Source of the DNA: Prolixibacteraceae bacterium
GTDB taxonomy: Bacteria; Bacteroidota; Bacteroidia; Bacteroidales; Prolixibacteraceae
Direction: 5' to 3'
Assembly (NCBI GenBank): GCA_025355875.1
Contig: JANXYV010000157.1
Location: 1-64,000, forward strand
Length of the DNA stretch: 64,000 bases
A program made the translations under genes and the position numbers. This document shows, one piece after another, positions 1 through 8,595 of this stretch. The notes below the pieces were generated by a model, which was not told the DNA's origin, made no database searches, and saw only the letters and a list, made by a program, of their open reading frames with translations. Numbering within the stretch: the first letter of the stretch is position 1; every line of letters begins with the position of its first letter.

Positions 1-141
1 AACAACATCGACCCGCAAAAATGGCTTACCTATGTGATTCAAAACATAAATGATACCAAAACTTCCAAAGTCAAAGATCTGCTGCCGCAATTTATCGATA
101 AAAATTTACTGACCTAGAATGTAAATGCTGGGGTGGATACG
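1..141 (+). mobile_element. IS66-family transposase C-terminus and putative right end (partial)
   Basis: An open frame runs from the window edge to a TAG at 115-117 and encodes 38 residues. It contains the block IDPQKWLTYVIQNI and ends DLLPQFIDKNLLT. From memory this matches the extreme C-terminus of IS66 transposases (TnpC), where a 'P-x-x-W-L-x-x-V-L' helix is followed by 'ellP'. Downstream, GGGGTGGATACG at 130-141 resembles the inner part of an IS66 inverted repeat. IS66 ends normally finish in CTTAC, which is absent here. The element therefore appears to end, or to be broken, at about 141, directly inside a nitroreductase reading frame. The rest of the element lies outside the window. The family call is fairly sure; the exact end is inferred. 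Confidence 0.7.
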
Positions 142-705
142 ATCGAAAAGATCATTGAAGCTGCAGTTACTGCTCCAATGGGACTCCCGCCTTCAGACGT
201 GCAGCTGGTTGTTTTTAAAGGAAAAGAAAAAGTGCGGGAATTCTCGTTTGATGTTCTCGACTATTTTGGAAAAATTAGCTGGCTGTTTTCATTTCCGATG
301 ATTGGTTTGTGGAGATTGACTGGTAAGGAGAGTTACGAACTGATCAAGAGTTTTGCTGAACCACTCGTGCGTTTCTTTGCTGAATCAAAGGCAAAGCGAG
401 AAAATTATTTGTTATACGATGCCCCTTTGGTGATGTATTTTGCAGCGTCGCCCTATTCCGATCCGGCTGATCCGTATATTCCGGCAACTTATGCAATGTT
501 GGCCGCCGAAAGTCTGGGTCTAGGAACCTGTCTGATTGGAAGCATTCATCCGATGATTCAATACGGAGCAAAAAAGCTGAAAAAGAAATGGAATTTACCT
601 CCTAAATCTCCTGCTGGTTTGTTTGTGATTTTCGGTTATCCGAAATACAAGTTCAGCTCAGGAATAAAAAGAACTTTTGCTGGGCTTACTTTCTTCAAGA
701 ATTAA
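142..705 (+). pseudogene. Nitroreductase-family protein, 5'-truncated
   Basis: The 190 codons from the GTG at 133 (the first few derived from the adjacent IS end) resemble the C-terminal two thirds of the ferredoxin-type nitroreductases. Visible features are EKIIEAAVTAPMGLPPSD near the start, a central YDAPLVMYF strand, the flavin-fold helix YAMLAAESLGLGTCLIGS, and a C-terminal 'FGYPKY' strand. Family members begin with a 4Fe-4S ferredoxin region and an R-R-S-x-R motif that binds FMN phosphate; both are missing. The frame is joined without a gap to the IS66 remnant, so insertion or deletion removed the N-terminus. A product could still be made from GTG 133 but should not bind FMN normally. 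A hairpin terminator follows at 725. Confidence 0.75.
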
Positions 706-724
706 GGAAAACCATCTTAACAAA

Positions 725-781
725 GGAATTGGAAAAAGTAGAGTGAATCGACCTGGTTTCCCTTTTTCTCATTCCTTTTTT
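725..781 (+). terminator. Rho-independent terminator after nitroreductase remnant
   Basis: GGAATTGGAAAAAG pairs with CTTTTTCTCATTCC (12 base pairs around a 2-nt internal loop) and is followed by a run of six T. It lies 20 bp past the nitroreductase stop on the + strand. Confidence 0.6.
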
Positions 782-825
782 CTTTTCCTGCTTGACCTGC
801 CAGTTCTGGATAGGCATTGATTTTT

Positions 826-1275
826 TTATATCCTGACTTTTACTACCACTTTCTTCACCTTTTCCGGTCCAGCAACCTGAATACAGGGACGATGAACATC
901 ATGAGGGAAAAACACGGCAATCATTCCGGATTGAAGTAAAAACGGATTTCCTTCGCCTTTGTAAAAAACGATATCCTTCTCCGAATTATAAGAACTCAGT
1001 TCAGTTTGACCGTTTAAGCTTTCGAAACCAATCCGTTCACTGCCTGAAACAAGATATTGAATATCCGAATACACCTGATGCGCTTCCAGTCGGCAATCTT
1101 CCGGTTTTTTTGAGTCGTATTCGCTGACCAAGGCAAAAACATCATTTCCATGAATTTCGTAACGTCCTGGTCTAATAGTCTTTAAGTCAGTATTTCGAAG
1201 AAAATTCAAACCTAATTCCAGATTTGAACTGATTTTTGAATAGAGCTCGGAGTTCTCAAGTTTGTCTAAAATCAT
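826..1275 (-). CDS. YhcH/YjgK/YiaL (DUF386) family protein
   Basis: 149 residues, the usual size for this cupin-like family, which includes EbgC (beta-galactosidase small subunit) and NanQ/YhcH of sialic-acid catabolism. Visible hallmarks are the N-terminal MILDKL start, the Y-E-I-H-G strand, EAHQVYSDIQYLVSG (the His/Asp/Gln cluster that forms the metal site in structures), and the C-terminal FFPHDVHRPCIQV strand with a further conserved His. Members are cytosolic and are thought to act as sugar anomerases or sugar-acid processing proteins. The gene stands alone here, divergent from a DUF4380 gene and a GH5 gene, which fits a loose carbohydrate context but does not define a substrate. Confidence 0.85.
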   Translation of the reverse strand: MILDKLENSELYSKISSNLELGLNFLRNTDLKTIRPGRYEIHGNDVFALVSEYDSKKPEDCRLEAHQVYSDIQYLVSGSERIGFESLNGQTELSSYNSEKDIVFYKGEGNPFLLQSGMIAVFFPHDVHRPCIQVAGPEKVKKVVVKVRI

Positions 1276-1536
1276 ATTGTTCTTTCAGTTAGGTTAACCA
1301 AGTATTTAAACTTTAATTCCGGATAAAGAATGAATGCAAAGATAGAATTTGCATCCGACGGTGAAAAGTAAAATCTGATTCAGTGAGTTGGGATTGGAAA
1401 ACTTTGAGTTGAATTTCAATATGTTCGATATAAAACAACTTGTCAGTGAGAATCTTTCACAGAAATTGGCCTGGCTAGCCCAAAAAAAAGTTTTATAACA
1501 TATTCACTGGTGCGGTATTCAGAAGACCGAAAATTT

Positions 1537-1544
1537 TACTTTTG
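1537..1544 (+). promoter_or_regulatory. Putative Bacteroidota -7 element
   Basis: TACTTTTG fits the TAnnTTTG consensus and lies about 50 bp before the ATG of the DUF4380 gene. No good -33 TTG was found at the expected spacing. Nothing else was recognised in the roughly 320-bp gap between 1276 and 1596. Confidence 0.35.
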
Positions 1545-1596
1545 ATTGATAAGTGCAGTAACCTTGCTTTCAAAAAATAGATACAATCATCAACCA

Positions 1597-2523
1597 ATGA
1601 ATACACTTTGTAAATTACTCGTAACCTGTTGGCTGCTTGTTTCTTTCCTTTTTTCAGGAATGGGAATTGTTTCGGGACAAAATGAAGCCGGCAAAACTTT
1701 CGAAATCAAATCAACCACCACGGTGATGAAAATATCGTCCAATGGTGGGCGGATCGTTTCGTTCAGGTGCGGCTCAATCGAGATGTTAACCCAGTCTTCA
1801 GAACATGAGAACTTTGGTTCTACTTTCTGGACCGCGCCGCAAAGTGACTGGGGCTGGCCACCTCTAGCGATTCTTGATGAAAAGGAATACAAAGTTGAAA
1901 ACTTGGGTGATTTGCTGAAAATGACCAGTAAACCCGATCCAAAGAGTGGTTTTCAGATCGAAAAAACCTGGAAGCTAAATGCCAATCAAAGTATTCAAAT
2001 TGAATATCTTATCCGGAATATATCCGGAAGTCCAAAATCAGTTGGGCCTTGGGAAGTGACGCGGGTTCCCTGTGGCGGGTTTGCTTTTTATCCTTCCGGA
2101 GGTGAAGGAAAAGTTCCTGAATCGAGCCTGAAACCTGATCTTCAGACTGAAGAAATTAACTGGGTTTCGATTGATAAAAATCCAATTCACGAAAATCTGA
2201 AATTATACTCAACAGCTAAAGAAGGATGGCTTGCTTACGTTTTTAATGGTTTCCTTTTTGTCAAGCAATTCCCGGATACCAAACCTGAAAACTATTCTCC
2301 GCATCAGGGAGAAGTCGAAATTTATGCAGATAAAAACAAAGGTTATGTTGAGCTCGAAAATCAGGGTGCCTATCAGTTGTTGCAACCTGGCGAATCACTC
2401 CTATATGCCGAGAATTGGTTTCTGATTTCAATTCCCGAGCCGATCAAAGTTAAACCGGGAAATTTGATTCTTTCAGAATTGGTTCGCCATCAGCTTGGAA
2501 TCAGGAAACAAAGCCAAGACTAA
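1597..2523 (+). CDS. Secreted DUF4380-type protein
   Basis: 308 residues from the ATG at 1597. A TTG 51 bp upstream would add 17 residues in front of a good signal peptide, so the ATG is preferred. The signal peptide (a run of Leu/Val/Phe ending at GIVSGQ) predicts export. The mature part is a beta-sandwich rich in Trp/Gly (SDWGWPP, WEVTRVPCGG, PSGGEG), the pattern of DUF4380, whose members resemble aldose-epimerase/galactose-mutarotase folds. The biochemical role is unknown; sugar binding is a guess from the fold. It lies 82 bp upstream of a GH5 gene on the same strand, so the two may act on the same polysaccharide. No T9SS sorting domain is present, so a periplasmic location is likely. Confidence 0.7.
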   Translation: MNTLCKLLVTCWLLVSFLFSGMGIVSGQNEAGKTFEIKSTTTVMKISSNGGRIVSFRCGSIEMLTQSSEHENFGSTFWTAPQSDWGWPPLAILDEKEYKVENLGDLLKMTSKPDPKSGFQIEKTWKLNANQSIQIEYLIRNISGSPKSVGPWEVTRVPCGGFAFYPSGGEGKVPESSLKPDLQTEEINWVSIDKNPIHENLKLYSTAKEGWLAYVFNGFLFVKQFPDTKPENYSPHQGEVEIYADKNKGYVELENQGAYQLLQPGESLLYAENWFLISIPEPIKVKPGNLILSELVRHQLGIRKQSQD

Positions 2524-2605
2524 TCATGAAATGTAACCCAATCGCACTTTGTTGACAGAAAATGTTTACTTTTCCTGTTTAAAACTACAAACAATATAAC
2601 CAGCT

Positions 2606-3775
2606 ATGGAAAACCAACCCATTAACCGTCGTATCTTTTTAAAAACCACTGCAATTGCAACAGCTGCGACTGCTTTGGCCGGCAACCTGACTTTGGGATC
2701 AACTTTTGCTCCTTCTTTAAAGAATTCAATTCCCCGCTGGCGGGGCTTTAATCTACTCGATTATTTCGGGGCATTTCCGTCTAAAAATGGAAACGACCGT
2801 TCGAAAACCAATAAAGATGACCTGAAATGGATGGTTGACTGGGGTTTCGATTTTGTACGCCTGCCGATGGCTTATCCGCGCTATATCAATTTTGATCCAA
2901 AAAAGAATGTCACTCCTGCTGACGTGTTGAATATTAACGAAAAGGCTGTTGATCAGATTCAGGAATTAGTTTTAATGGCTCAGGAAGCCGGGTTGCATGT
3001 GAGTATCAATTTGCACCGTGCGCCGGGATATTGTGTGAATGCAGGATTTAACGAACCCTACAATTTGTGGAAAGATCAGGAAGCCCTGGATGCCTTCTGT
3101 TTTCATTGGGAAATGTGGGGAAAACGGTTTGCCAACGTTTCATCCAAAAAAATCAGTTTTGATTTGGTGAACGAACCCAGCTGGCGCGATGATATGAACG
3201 ATCAGTTTGGTTCACGGAAAATCGTTCCCGGAGATGCATATCGAAAAGTGGCACTGGCCGCCTCGAAGGCCATTCGGAAATCGAATCCGAACCATCTGGT
3301 GATTGCTGATGGAAACGATACAGGCAGTGCGGTCATTCCCGAGATTACCGATTTAAACATTGCCCAGAGTTGTCGCGGATACTTTCCTCACTATATTTCG
3401 CATTACCGTGCTCCATGGGTATACAAAAATCCGGATGATGCCCCAAAAGCAGTTTGGCCTGGAGTGATGGACGGGAAATCATTCAGCCGGAAAAATCTGG
3501 AAGAATTCTACCAACCCTGGATGGACCTGGTAAAACAAGGCGTTGGAGTTCATTGCGGCGAATGTGGCTGCTGGCGCGAAACTCCGCATGAGGTTTTTCT
3601 GGCCTGGTTCGGCGATGTGTTGGATATTCTGACTGAAAATCAAATTGGTTACGCGCTATGGAATTTCAGGGGTGATTTTGGAATTCTGAACTCCGGAAGA
3701 AAAGATGTGGAATATGAAGATTGGTATGGGCACAAACTCGACCGGAAAATGCTGGATCTTTTAAAGAAGCACTAA
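2606..3775 (+). CDS. Glycoside hydrolase family 5, secreted
   Basis: 389 residues. The N-terminus NRRIFLKTTAIATAATALAG is a Tat-like twin-arginine leader. The catalytic domain shows GH5 landmarks: RGFNLLDYFG, the 'WGFDFVRLPM' strand, a His in INLHRAPGY, the acid/base Glu at about residue 190 in DLVNEPSW, and the nucleophile Glu at about residue 319 in GVHCGECGCW, followed by W-N-F-R-G. The family hydrolyses beta-1,4-glucans, mannans and related glycans; this sequence alone does not fix the substrate. The length fits a single catalytic domain without a carbohydrate-binding module. The stop codon directly abuts that of the convergent PLD gene, so transcripts of the two must overlap. Confidence 0.88.
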   Translation: MENQPINRRIFLKTTAIATAATALAGNLTLGSTFAPSLKNSIPRWRGFNLLDYFGAFPSKNGNDRSKTNKDDLKWMVDWGFDFVRLPMAYPRYINFDPKKNVTPADVLNINEKAVDQIQELVLMAQEAGLHVSINLHRAPGYCVNAGFNEPYNLWKDQEALDAFCFHWEMWGKRFANVSSKKISFDLVNEPSWRDDMNDQFGSRKIVPGDAYRKVALAASKAIRKSNPNHLVIADGNDTGSAVIPEITDLNIAQSCRGYFPHYISHYRAPWVYKNPDDAPKAVWPGVMDGKSFSRKNLEEFYQPWMDLVKQGVGVHCGECGCWRETPHEVFLAWFGDVLDILTENQIGYALWNFRGDFGILNSGRKDVEYEDWYGHKLDRKMLDLLKKH

Positions 3776-4441
3776 TCAAATCCAAAACATTTCTCTCCAC
3801 AATATCTCATACTGATCAGAGTATTGTTTTACAATTTCGAAATTGGAAGTGATCAGCAGGTTTTCCTGATTGTGACTGGATGCCGTATAAGTCCAGTTGA
3901 AGCTTCCTGTGAAAACAATCCGGGAATCGATGATCCCGAATTTATGATGCATGTGGTAGCGTGAATGATCAATCTTAACGGGGATTCCAGCGTCTTTCAG
4001 GTCTTTGATCATCGAACCGCGGTCGAACATTTTATCATCGTCGGTAATAATCCTGACTGAAACGCCCCTTTGATGACAATTCCATATTTCTGTTGCCAAC
4101 CGTTCATCGGTAATCGTAAAAACGCAGATATCAAGGGTTTTCTTTGCCTGTTTTAATAAATCTGAAATAGATTCAAGGATTTCATTTCCCGGGCTGAATA
4201 TGACCTGATGCAAACGGAACATGTTTTTCTCAATCAGGTCGAAGCAGTTGTGAAGCCAGAAAAGCGCTGAGGAACTGTCTTTTTTGTTTTCGAACCTGCG
4301 GGCTTCATTAAAAAGACGCTGCCTCAACTCAATCAGTTCGATGCGGTTTAAGTTGTTGATGAGATCAACAATTTCGTGATTGATTCCGATTTCGAAAGGT
4401 TGCCCGTAATTGTCAGCAAAGTATTGTACTATTTTGTCCAT
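3776..4441 (-). CDS. Phospholipase D-like nuclease domain protein
   Basis: 221 residues. The first 75 are an uncharacterised helical region. Residues 80-220 form one PLD domain: FSPGNEILESISDLLKQA, the strand DICVFTITD, a 'GVSVRIITDDD' strand, then the HKD motif as H-H-K-F-G-I-I-D followed by FTGSFNWT and an N-Q-E-N turn. A single HKD motif means the active form is a dimer, as in Nuc endonuclease and mitochondrial cardiolipin hydrolase (Zucchini), so a nuclease is more likely than a lipid synthase. There is no signal peptide or membrane segment, which suggests a cytosolic enzyme. The helical N-terminal extension is not part of the Nuc core. The partner and substrate are unknown. Confidence 0.8.
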   Translation of the reverse strand: MDKIVQYFADNYGQPFEIGINHEIVDLINNLNRIELIELRQRLFNEARRFENKKDSSSALFWLHNCFDLIEKNMFRLHQVIFSPGNEILESISDLLKQAKKTLDICVFTITDERLATEIWNCHQRGVSVRIITDDDKMFDRGSMIKDLKDAGIPVKIDHSRYHMHHKFGIIDSRIVFTGSFNWTYTASSHNQENLLITSNFEIVKQYSDQYEILWREMFWI

Positions 4442-4450
4442 GAAATTCGT

Positions 4451-4545
4451 GTCAATTAAAGGTCATTGATAGGCATTTAGTTGTCATTGATAGTCATTAA
4501 AAGCACCTTTTACTATGAATGACGCGAAGCAAATGTCAATTATAT
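4451..4545. repeat. Degenerate GTCATT-rich dispersed repeat, copy 1
   Basis: The gap between the PLD gene and prmA contains several GTCATT/AATGAC units. The 20 bases at 4518-4537, read as reverse complement, match 44561-44580 at 17 of 20 positions, and the similarity continues into the flanking GTCATT units. The two copies are in opposite orientation, about 40 kb apart, both between genes. Confidence 0.55.
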
Positions 4546-4588
4546 GACATGTTTCACGGCCAATTGCGACTGATCACTGTATCTATTT

Positions 4589-5422
4589 TCAAGGTTTTTC
4601 AAACGAAAACACCACCCAGTTGTTCTTCTCCTGAAAGCCAGATTCCTTTAGTCCGAGAGATTCAGCTTTTGCTTTAACATCGGGCATATTCTGAGTGTAA
4701 AATCCACTCAGCCAGAGTTTTCCTTCGGAATTTAACACGCTTTCGTAAACAGGAAGATCGTTCAGGATGACATTTTTATGAATGTTGGCGAAAATCACGT
4801 CGAAGGTTTCTTTGCCCAGTATTCCTGCATCGCCAAGTCGGGCTTCAAGATTATTGATTTTATTCAGGCTTGCATTTTCGAGCGTGCTTTCAAACGACCA
4901 GCGATCGATGTCGATGGCAATGACGGATTTTGCGCCCTTCAGCGATGCCAGCATTCCCAGAATTCCGGTTCCGCAGCCCATGTCCAGGACGGTCTTGCCG
5001 GTTAGGTCCATGTCGAGAATTTGTTCGCCAACCAACGTGGTGGTTTCGTGGTTTCCGGTTCCAAATGCCATTTTGGGTTCTATCACGAGTTCAAATTCTG
5101 CAGGTTCGTATTCAGTATGAAAAGGCGCGCGAACCAGGCAACGTCCGCCAATTAGCAAGGGTTTGAAATAGTTCTTTTCCCATACTTCATTCCAGTTTTG
5201 ATCCGGAATGAGTTCGGATGCTATTTGCACCGAAAAGGGCATGGCCGAAACGACTTCAGTTATTTCCGTCAGATTTACTGATTCGCCGGGAAGATATCCG
5301 AGGATAGTTTCCGGTGTTTCATCAAAACTTTCGAAAGGCAGTTCAGAAAGTAGTGCAACCAAAATTTCACGGTTTTCCTGGGTGTCAGGAAAGATTTTAA
5401 AGCTGATTTGTGTGTAGATCAT
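4589..5422 (-). CDS. prmA: Ribosomal protein L11 methyltransferase
   Basis: 277 residues from the ATG at 5422; an upstream in-frame start would add 18 residues of non-conserved sequence, so the shorter form, of normal PrmA length, is chosen. The N-terminal alpha/beta domain (about residues 1-110) recognises L11. The C-terminal Rossmann methyltransferase contains MAFGTGNHETT, the SAM-binding motif I VLDMGCGTGILGMLA, the acidic IAIDID that binds the ribose, and ANIHKNVI in place of the common motif IV N-I-L. PrmA trimethylates L11 amino groups and is non-essential in most hosts. It lies downstream of tpiA on the same strand, separated by a terminator-like hairpin, so it probably has its own promoter. 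Confidence 0.92.
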   Translation of the reverse strand: MIYTQISFKIFPDTQENREILVALLSELPFESFDETPETILGYLPGESVNLTEITEVVSAMPFSVQIASELIPDQNWNEVWEKNYFKPLLIGGRCLVRAPFHTEYEPAEFELVIEPKMAFGTGNHETTTLVGEQILDMDLTGKTVLDMGCGTGILGMLASLKGAKSVIAIDIDRWSFESTLENASLNKINNLEARLGDAGILGKETFDVIFANIHKNVILNDLPVYESVLNSEGKLWLSGFYTQNMPDVKAKAESLGLKESGFQEKNNWVVFSFEKP

Positions 5423-5499
5423 CTTAGTTCCAAGTTTCAAGTTCCAGTTTTCAGGTTTGCTTTTATAATTGAGCATTCAAACGATCCAAAAGTAGCATA

Positions 5500-5530
5500 A
5501 AAAAGGCCACCCGTTTCAGGATAGCCTTTG
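5500..5530 (-). terminator. Terminator downstream of tpiA
   Basis: On the minus strand AAAGGC and GCCTTT pair around a short interrupted stem, followed by TTTT. It lies about 120 bp past the tpiA stop and before prmA. Confidence 0.6.
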
Positions 5531-5610
5531 TATTTTGTTTTGGATAGTTCACTTCGACTGCTTCCTTCGACACACTTCGCTGCTCAGGAAACATGGAGTT
5601 CATGGAGTGG

Positions 5611-5652
5611 AACTTCGGTCTCCAGACTTCCAACTTCGGTCTTCCGACTTTT
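5611..5652. repeat. 21-bp imperfect tandem duplication at tpiA 3' end
   Basis: Two adjacent 21-base units both begin AACTTCGGTCT and share most of the remainder (5611-5631 and 5632-5652). The second unit overlaps the tpiA stop codon. It may be a local slippage duplication; no function is evident. Confidence 0.6.
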
Positions 5653-6409
5653 AGTATGCCGTAATTATTCCCAGAAAATCTTCCGCTTTCAGGGAAGCAC
5701 CACCAATTAAACCGCCATCGATATCTGGTTGGGCAAACAATTCTGGTGCATTTTTGGCATTGCAACTTCCGCCGTAAAGAATCGAAGTTTCTTCAGCAAC
5801 AGCTTTTCCGAATTTTGCAGCAATCAGGCCACGAATGTAAGCCAGCATTTCCTGTGCCTGCGCGGTTGAAGCTGTTACGCCAGTTCCGATTGCCCAGATT
5901 GGTTCATAAGCAATAGAAAGTTTCGAAAAGTCTTCGGGACTGAGGTTGAAGATGGTTTCTTCCAACTGAGTTTTAACGTATGCATTTTGTTCGTTTGCTT
6001 CGCGGATAGCAAGAGCTTCACCACAGCAATAGATTGGAGTTAAACCGTTGGCCAATGCCAAAGCAACTTTCTTATTCAGGATTTCACTGGTTTCGCCGTA
6101 GTATTCACGACGTTCGGAGTGACCTAAAATTACATGAGTAGCGCCGGTTGATTTTACCATGGCAGCCGAAACTTCGCCGGTGAAAGCGCCTTTAGCTTCA
6201 GCGGCACAGTTTTGAGCGGCAACATTAATCAGCTTAGGATTCACAACTGAAACAACACTGGAAATATGGGTAAACGGAGTTCCAAGAACGACTACAACTT
6301 CTTTTGTTTCCGCTTTAGCAACCAATTCGTTTACAGCTTTCGCCAATTCGATTCCTTCCTGAAGGGTCGTATTGCATTTCCAGTTTCCTGCAACAATCTT
6401 TTTTCTCAT
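5651..6409 (-). CDS. tpiA: Triosephosphate isomerase
   Basis: 252 residues, normal length. It interconverts dihydroxyacetone phosphate and glyceraldehyde 3-phosphate in cytosolic glycolysis and gluconeogenesis. Visible: the N-terminal catalytic Asn/Lys in GNWKCNT, the catalytic His in [12 protein letters not shown], the catalytic Glu in [10 protein letters not shown] followed by the flexible loop-6 region, and the phosphate-binding '[10 protein letters not shown]' and 'GGLIGGASL' loops. All key residues are present, so the enzyme should be active. It is transcribed alone or with prmA; the RimK-like gene upstream is separated by about 105 bp. A duplication of 21 bp overlaps its stop codon. Confidence 0.97.
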   Translation of the reverse strand: MRKKIVAGNWKCNTTLQEGIELAKAVNELVAKAETKEVVVVLGTPFTHISSVVSVVNPKLINVAAQNCAAEAKGAFTGEVSAAMVKSTGATHVILGHSERREYYGETSEILNKKVALALANGLTPIYCCGEALAIREANEQNAYVKTQLEETIFNLSPEDFSKLSIAYEPIWAIGTGVTASTAQAQEMLAYIRGLIAAKFGKAVAEETSILYGGSCNAKNAPELFAQPDIDGGLIGGASLKAEDFLGIITAY

Positions 6410-6514
6410 TATTGATGGGTTTTTAATAGTTTTTGAAAAATTCTTTCAAAAGTAGAAAATCGTCGCCGAACCTCCTAACAAGCAGTAAAGTATGGACGCT
6501 TAATTAACTTTAGT

Positions 6515-7942
6515 TTAATGAGTCTCGGAGGTTTTGTTTTTCTTCTCCGGTTCGAGAACTTCCAGGTTTCGTTGCCAGCCCAGTTGTCTTTCTATGGCCG
6601 AAATCATCATCCCGGCAATATCTTTTCCGGTAGCCGTCTCAATCCCTTCCAACCCAGGCGATGAGTTGACTTCCAAAACTAATGGTCCTTTGTTTGACCG
6701 GATGATATCTACCCCTGCAATTTGTAATCCGAGCACCCGGGCAGCTTTGATGGCCATCTTCTTTTCTTCACTGGTTATTTTGATGAATGAAGCGGTTCCT
6801 CCCTGATGCAAATTTGCCCTGAATTCGCCTTTTGCAGCTTCGCGCTGAATAGAAGCAACGACTTTGCCGTCGATCACAAAGCATCGGATGTCTTTTCCTC
6901 CGGCTTCCTTGATAAATTCCTGAACCAAAATGTTGGCCTGAAGACTTTTAAAAGCATTGATAACGCTTTCGGCAGCTTTCGAATTTTCCGCCAGGACTAC
7001 TCCTTTTCCCTGGGTACCTTCGAGCAGTTTGATGATCAACGGAGCGCCATTCACCATGTTAATCAGATCGTTGGTGTCGAGCGGCGATTTGGCAAAACCG
7101 GTAATGGGAATCTGAATACCATTCTGTGAAAAAAGCTGAGATGAATACAGTTTATCACGCGATTTACTGATCGATTCCCATGAATTGGCGCAAAAAATGC
7201 CAAGCGATTCAAATTGCCTGATCAAGGCACAACTGTAAAACGTCAGGTTTGGTCTGATTCTCGGAATGACCGCGTCCAGATTGTTCAGGCTACTGCCTCC
7301 GCGGTAACGAACCTCGGGATTGGTCGAATCGAGTTTCATATAGCATTGCTGAACGTTCAGGAAAATCATTTCATGGCCGTGTTCTTCCCCGGCTTCCATA
7401 ATCCGCTGATTGCTGTATAATTGCATGTTGCTTGCCAGTAGTCCAATGCGCAAACCGCTGCGGATGTCCCGGATATGCTGATAAAATTCGTTGATTTTTT
7501 CGTCGGTATAATTACCAAGCAAAAACTGGTGGGCCGGATCAACGAGCACCCGATTTTCCATCGCTTCGCGGCCCAGTAACATGCGGAACCCCATTGAATC
7601 GCGGTTGGCCAGGGTCAACTCAATGTTCCATTCGTGGTTTCCTATTTTCACCTGGCTTTGGATTACATATCGTTTTTCAGAAATGCCACTTGAATTTTTA
7701 ACTACGCGCTGGTCAATGATTTTAGCCTCACACCGTATCGTAATCCGTCGGGTATCCTGCAAAGGATGTACCTCAAAACTGACCCATTTTTCGCCTTTTC
7801 TGCTGAATTTCTGTATGTTGCCAGCTTGAATGGCAGAAGTCTTTGCTCCTGAATCAACACGGGCTTTGATCGCCGGAATATTCAAACCGCGAAATTCGCA
7901 CCATTCTTCTCCCCCAATGATAACATGATCACCTATATCCAT
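6515..7942 (-). CDS. RimB-like zinc protease / RimK-like ATP-grasp ligase fusion
   Basis: 475 residues with two domains. Residues 1-150 match the 'ATP-dependent zinc protease' family (retropepsin-like, RimB in Pseudomonas): the D-S-G-A-K-T-S motif at residues 30-36 and a C-terminal 'MLLGREAM' strand. Residues 165-460 are a RimK-type ATP-grasp ligase: GLLASN start, ARIRPN-like '[13 protein letters not shown]', '[20 protein letters not shown]' as the nucleotide-binding lid, [18 protein letters not shown], and the metal-binding [20 protein letters not shown]. RimK adds glutamates to ribosomal protein S6; RimB is reported to regulate RimK. Here both are one polypeptide. The C-terminal charged tail is not conserved. 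Activity on S6 is inferred from family, not shown. Confidence 0.88.
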   Translation of the reverse strand: MDIGDHVIIGGEEWCEFRGLNIPAIKARVDSGAKTSAIQAGNIQKFSRKGEKWVSFEVHPLQDTRRITIRCEAKIIDQRVVKNSSGISEKRYVIQSQVKIGNHEWNIELTLANRDSMGFRMLLGREAMENRVLVDPAHQFLLGNYTDEKINEFYQHIRDIRSGLRIGLLASNMQLYSNQRIMEAGEEHGHEMIFLNVQQCYMKLDSTNPEVRYRGGSSLNNLDAVIPRIRPNLTFYSCALIRQFESLGIFCANSWESISKSRDKLYSSQLFSQNGIQIPITGFAKSPLDTNDLINMVNGAPLIIKLLEGTQGKGVVLAENSKAAESVINAFKSLQANILVQEFIKEAGGKDIRCFVIDGKVVASIQREAAKGEFRANLHQGGTASFIKITSEEKKMAIKAARVLGLQIAGVDIIRSNKGPLVLEVNSSPGLEGIETATGKDIAGMMISAIERQLGWQRNLEVLEPEKKNKTSETH

Positions 7943-8094
7943 GGACCTCGTTTTGTATTTGTTTGAATGAATAATTTAAGTGCAGAAATTAAGACAATTA
8001 TTTACAGCTATTTGTTGCAGATCGATTAATTTCTCCGGAAGAAAGATTTGACAAGGGAATCCAATCATTCGATACTTCGTCGGAGGTTCTGCAG

Positions 8095-8595
8095 TTAGAA
8101 TATTTTTACCAGTTCTTCGGTAATTGCATATACCACGGGGCAAATCCGGCAATTCTTGTGTGTCAGGTTCAAGATCTGATACATGCGTTTGCGGTCGGTG
8201 TGCGGGTATTCGCGGCAAGCTTTTGGCCGATCTTCATATACCATGCAGTAGTTGTCCGACATCAGGAACGGACAAGGCGTTTGTTTGAAAACGTAATCGT
8301 TGTCTTCGTCGATGTAGAGGTATCCGGAAATAAAGTCAACCGGTTTCATTTTCAGCCGTTTGGCCATTCGTTCAGCGTCTTTTTCCGTAACAACCGGACT
8401 GATTGTCGAGCAGCAGTTGGCACAACTGAGGCAATCGAATTGATCGAAAGCTTCATCATGCAGCTCATGGATGAAACCATCCAGGTTTTTTGGCTTCTTT
8501 GCTTTCAGTTTTTTGAACAAAGCTGTGAATTCCTGACGGCGGTTATTGGTTTGTTCGTTCAGTTTTTCAGGCCTGATATATGGGATTTGATCCAT
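8095..8595 (-). CDS. YkgJ-family cysteine cluster protein
   Basis: 166 residues. The zinc/iron-chelating YkgJ motif is visible: CLSCANCC at about residues 55-62, then TPCPFL, the C in DNYCMVYEDRPKACREYP, and a C-terminal KNCRICP. The regularly spaced Cys residues are thought to bind a metal or Fe-S cluster; no reaction is known for most members. The start codon lies 29 bp inside the 3' end of the upstream EamA transporter gene on the same strand, so translation is probably coupled. A second YkgJ-type protein of different spacing is encoded at 59661-60278. Confidence 0.85.
   Translation of the reverse strand: MDQIPYIRPEKLNEQTNNRRQEFTALFKKLKAKKPKNLDGFIHELHDEAFDQFDCLSCANCCSTISPVVTEKDAERMAKRLKMKPVDFISGYLYIDEDNDYVFKQTPCPFLMSDNYCMVYEDRPKACREYPHTDRKRMYQILNLTHKNCRICPVVYAITEELVKIF

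Noticed and set aside
4782-5120. 112-residue frame on the + strand inside prmA
   Set aside because: Lies antisense to the SAM-binding domain of prmA, whose motifs are clear.
5463-5765. 100-residue minus frame overlapping the tpiA end
   Set aside because: Out of frame with tpiA and runs through its terminator.
7976-8218. 80-residue open frame on the minus strand
   Set aside because: Overlaps the 3' part of the YkgJ gene in another frame and has shadow-like composition (Pro/Arg-rich, no family).
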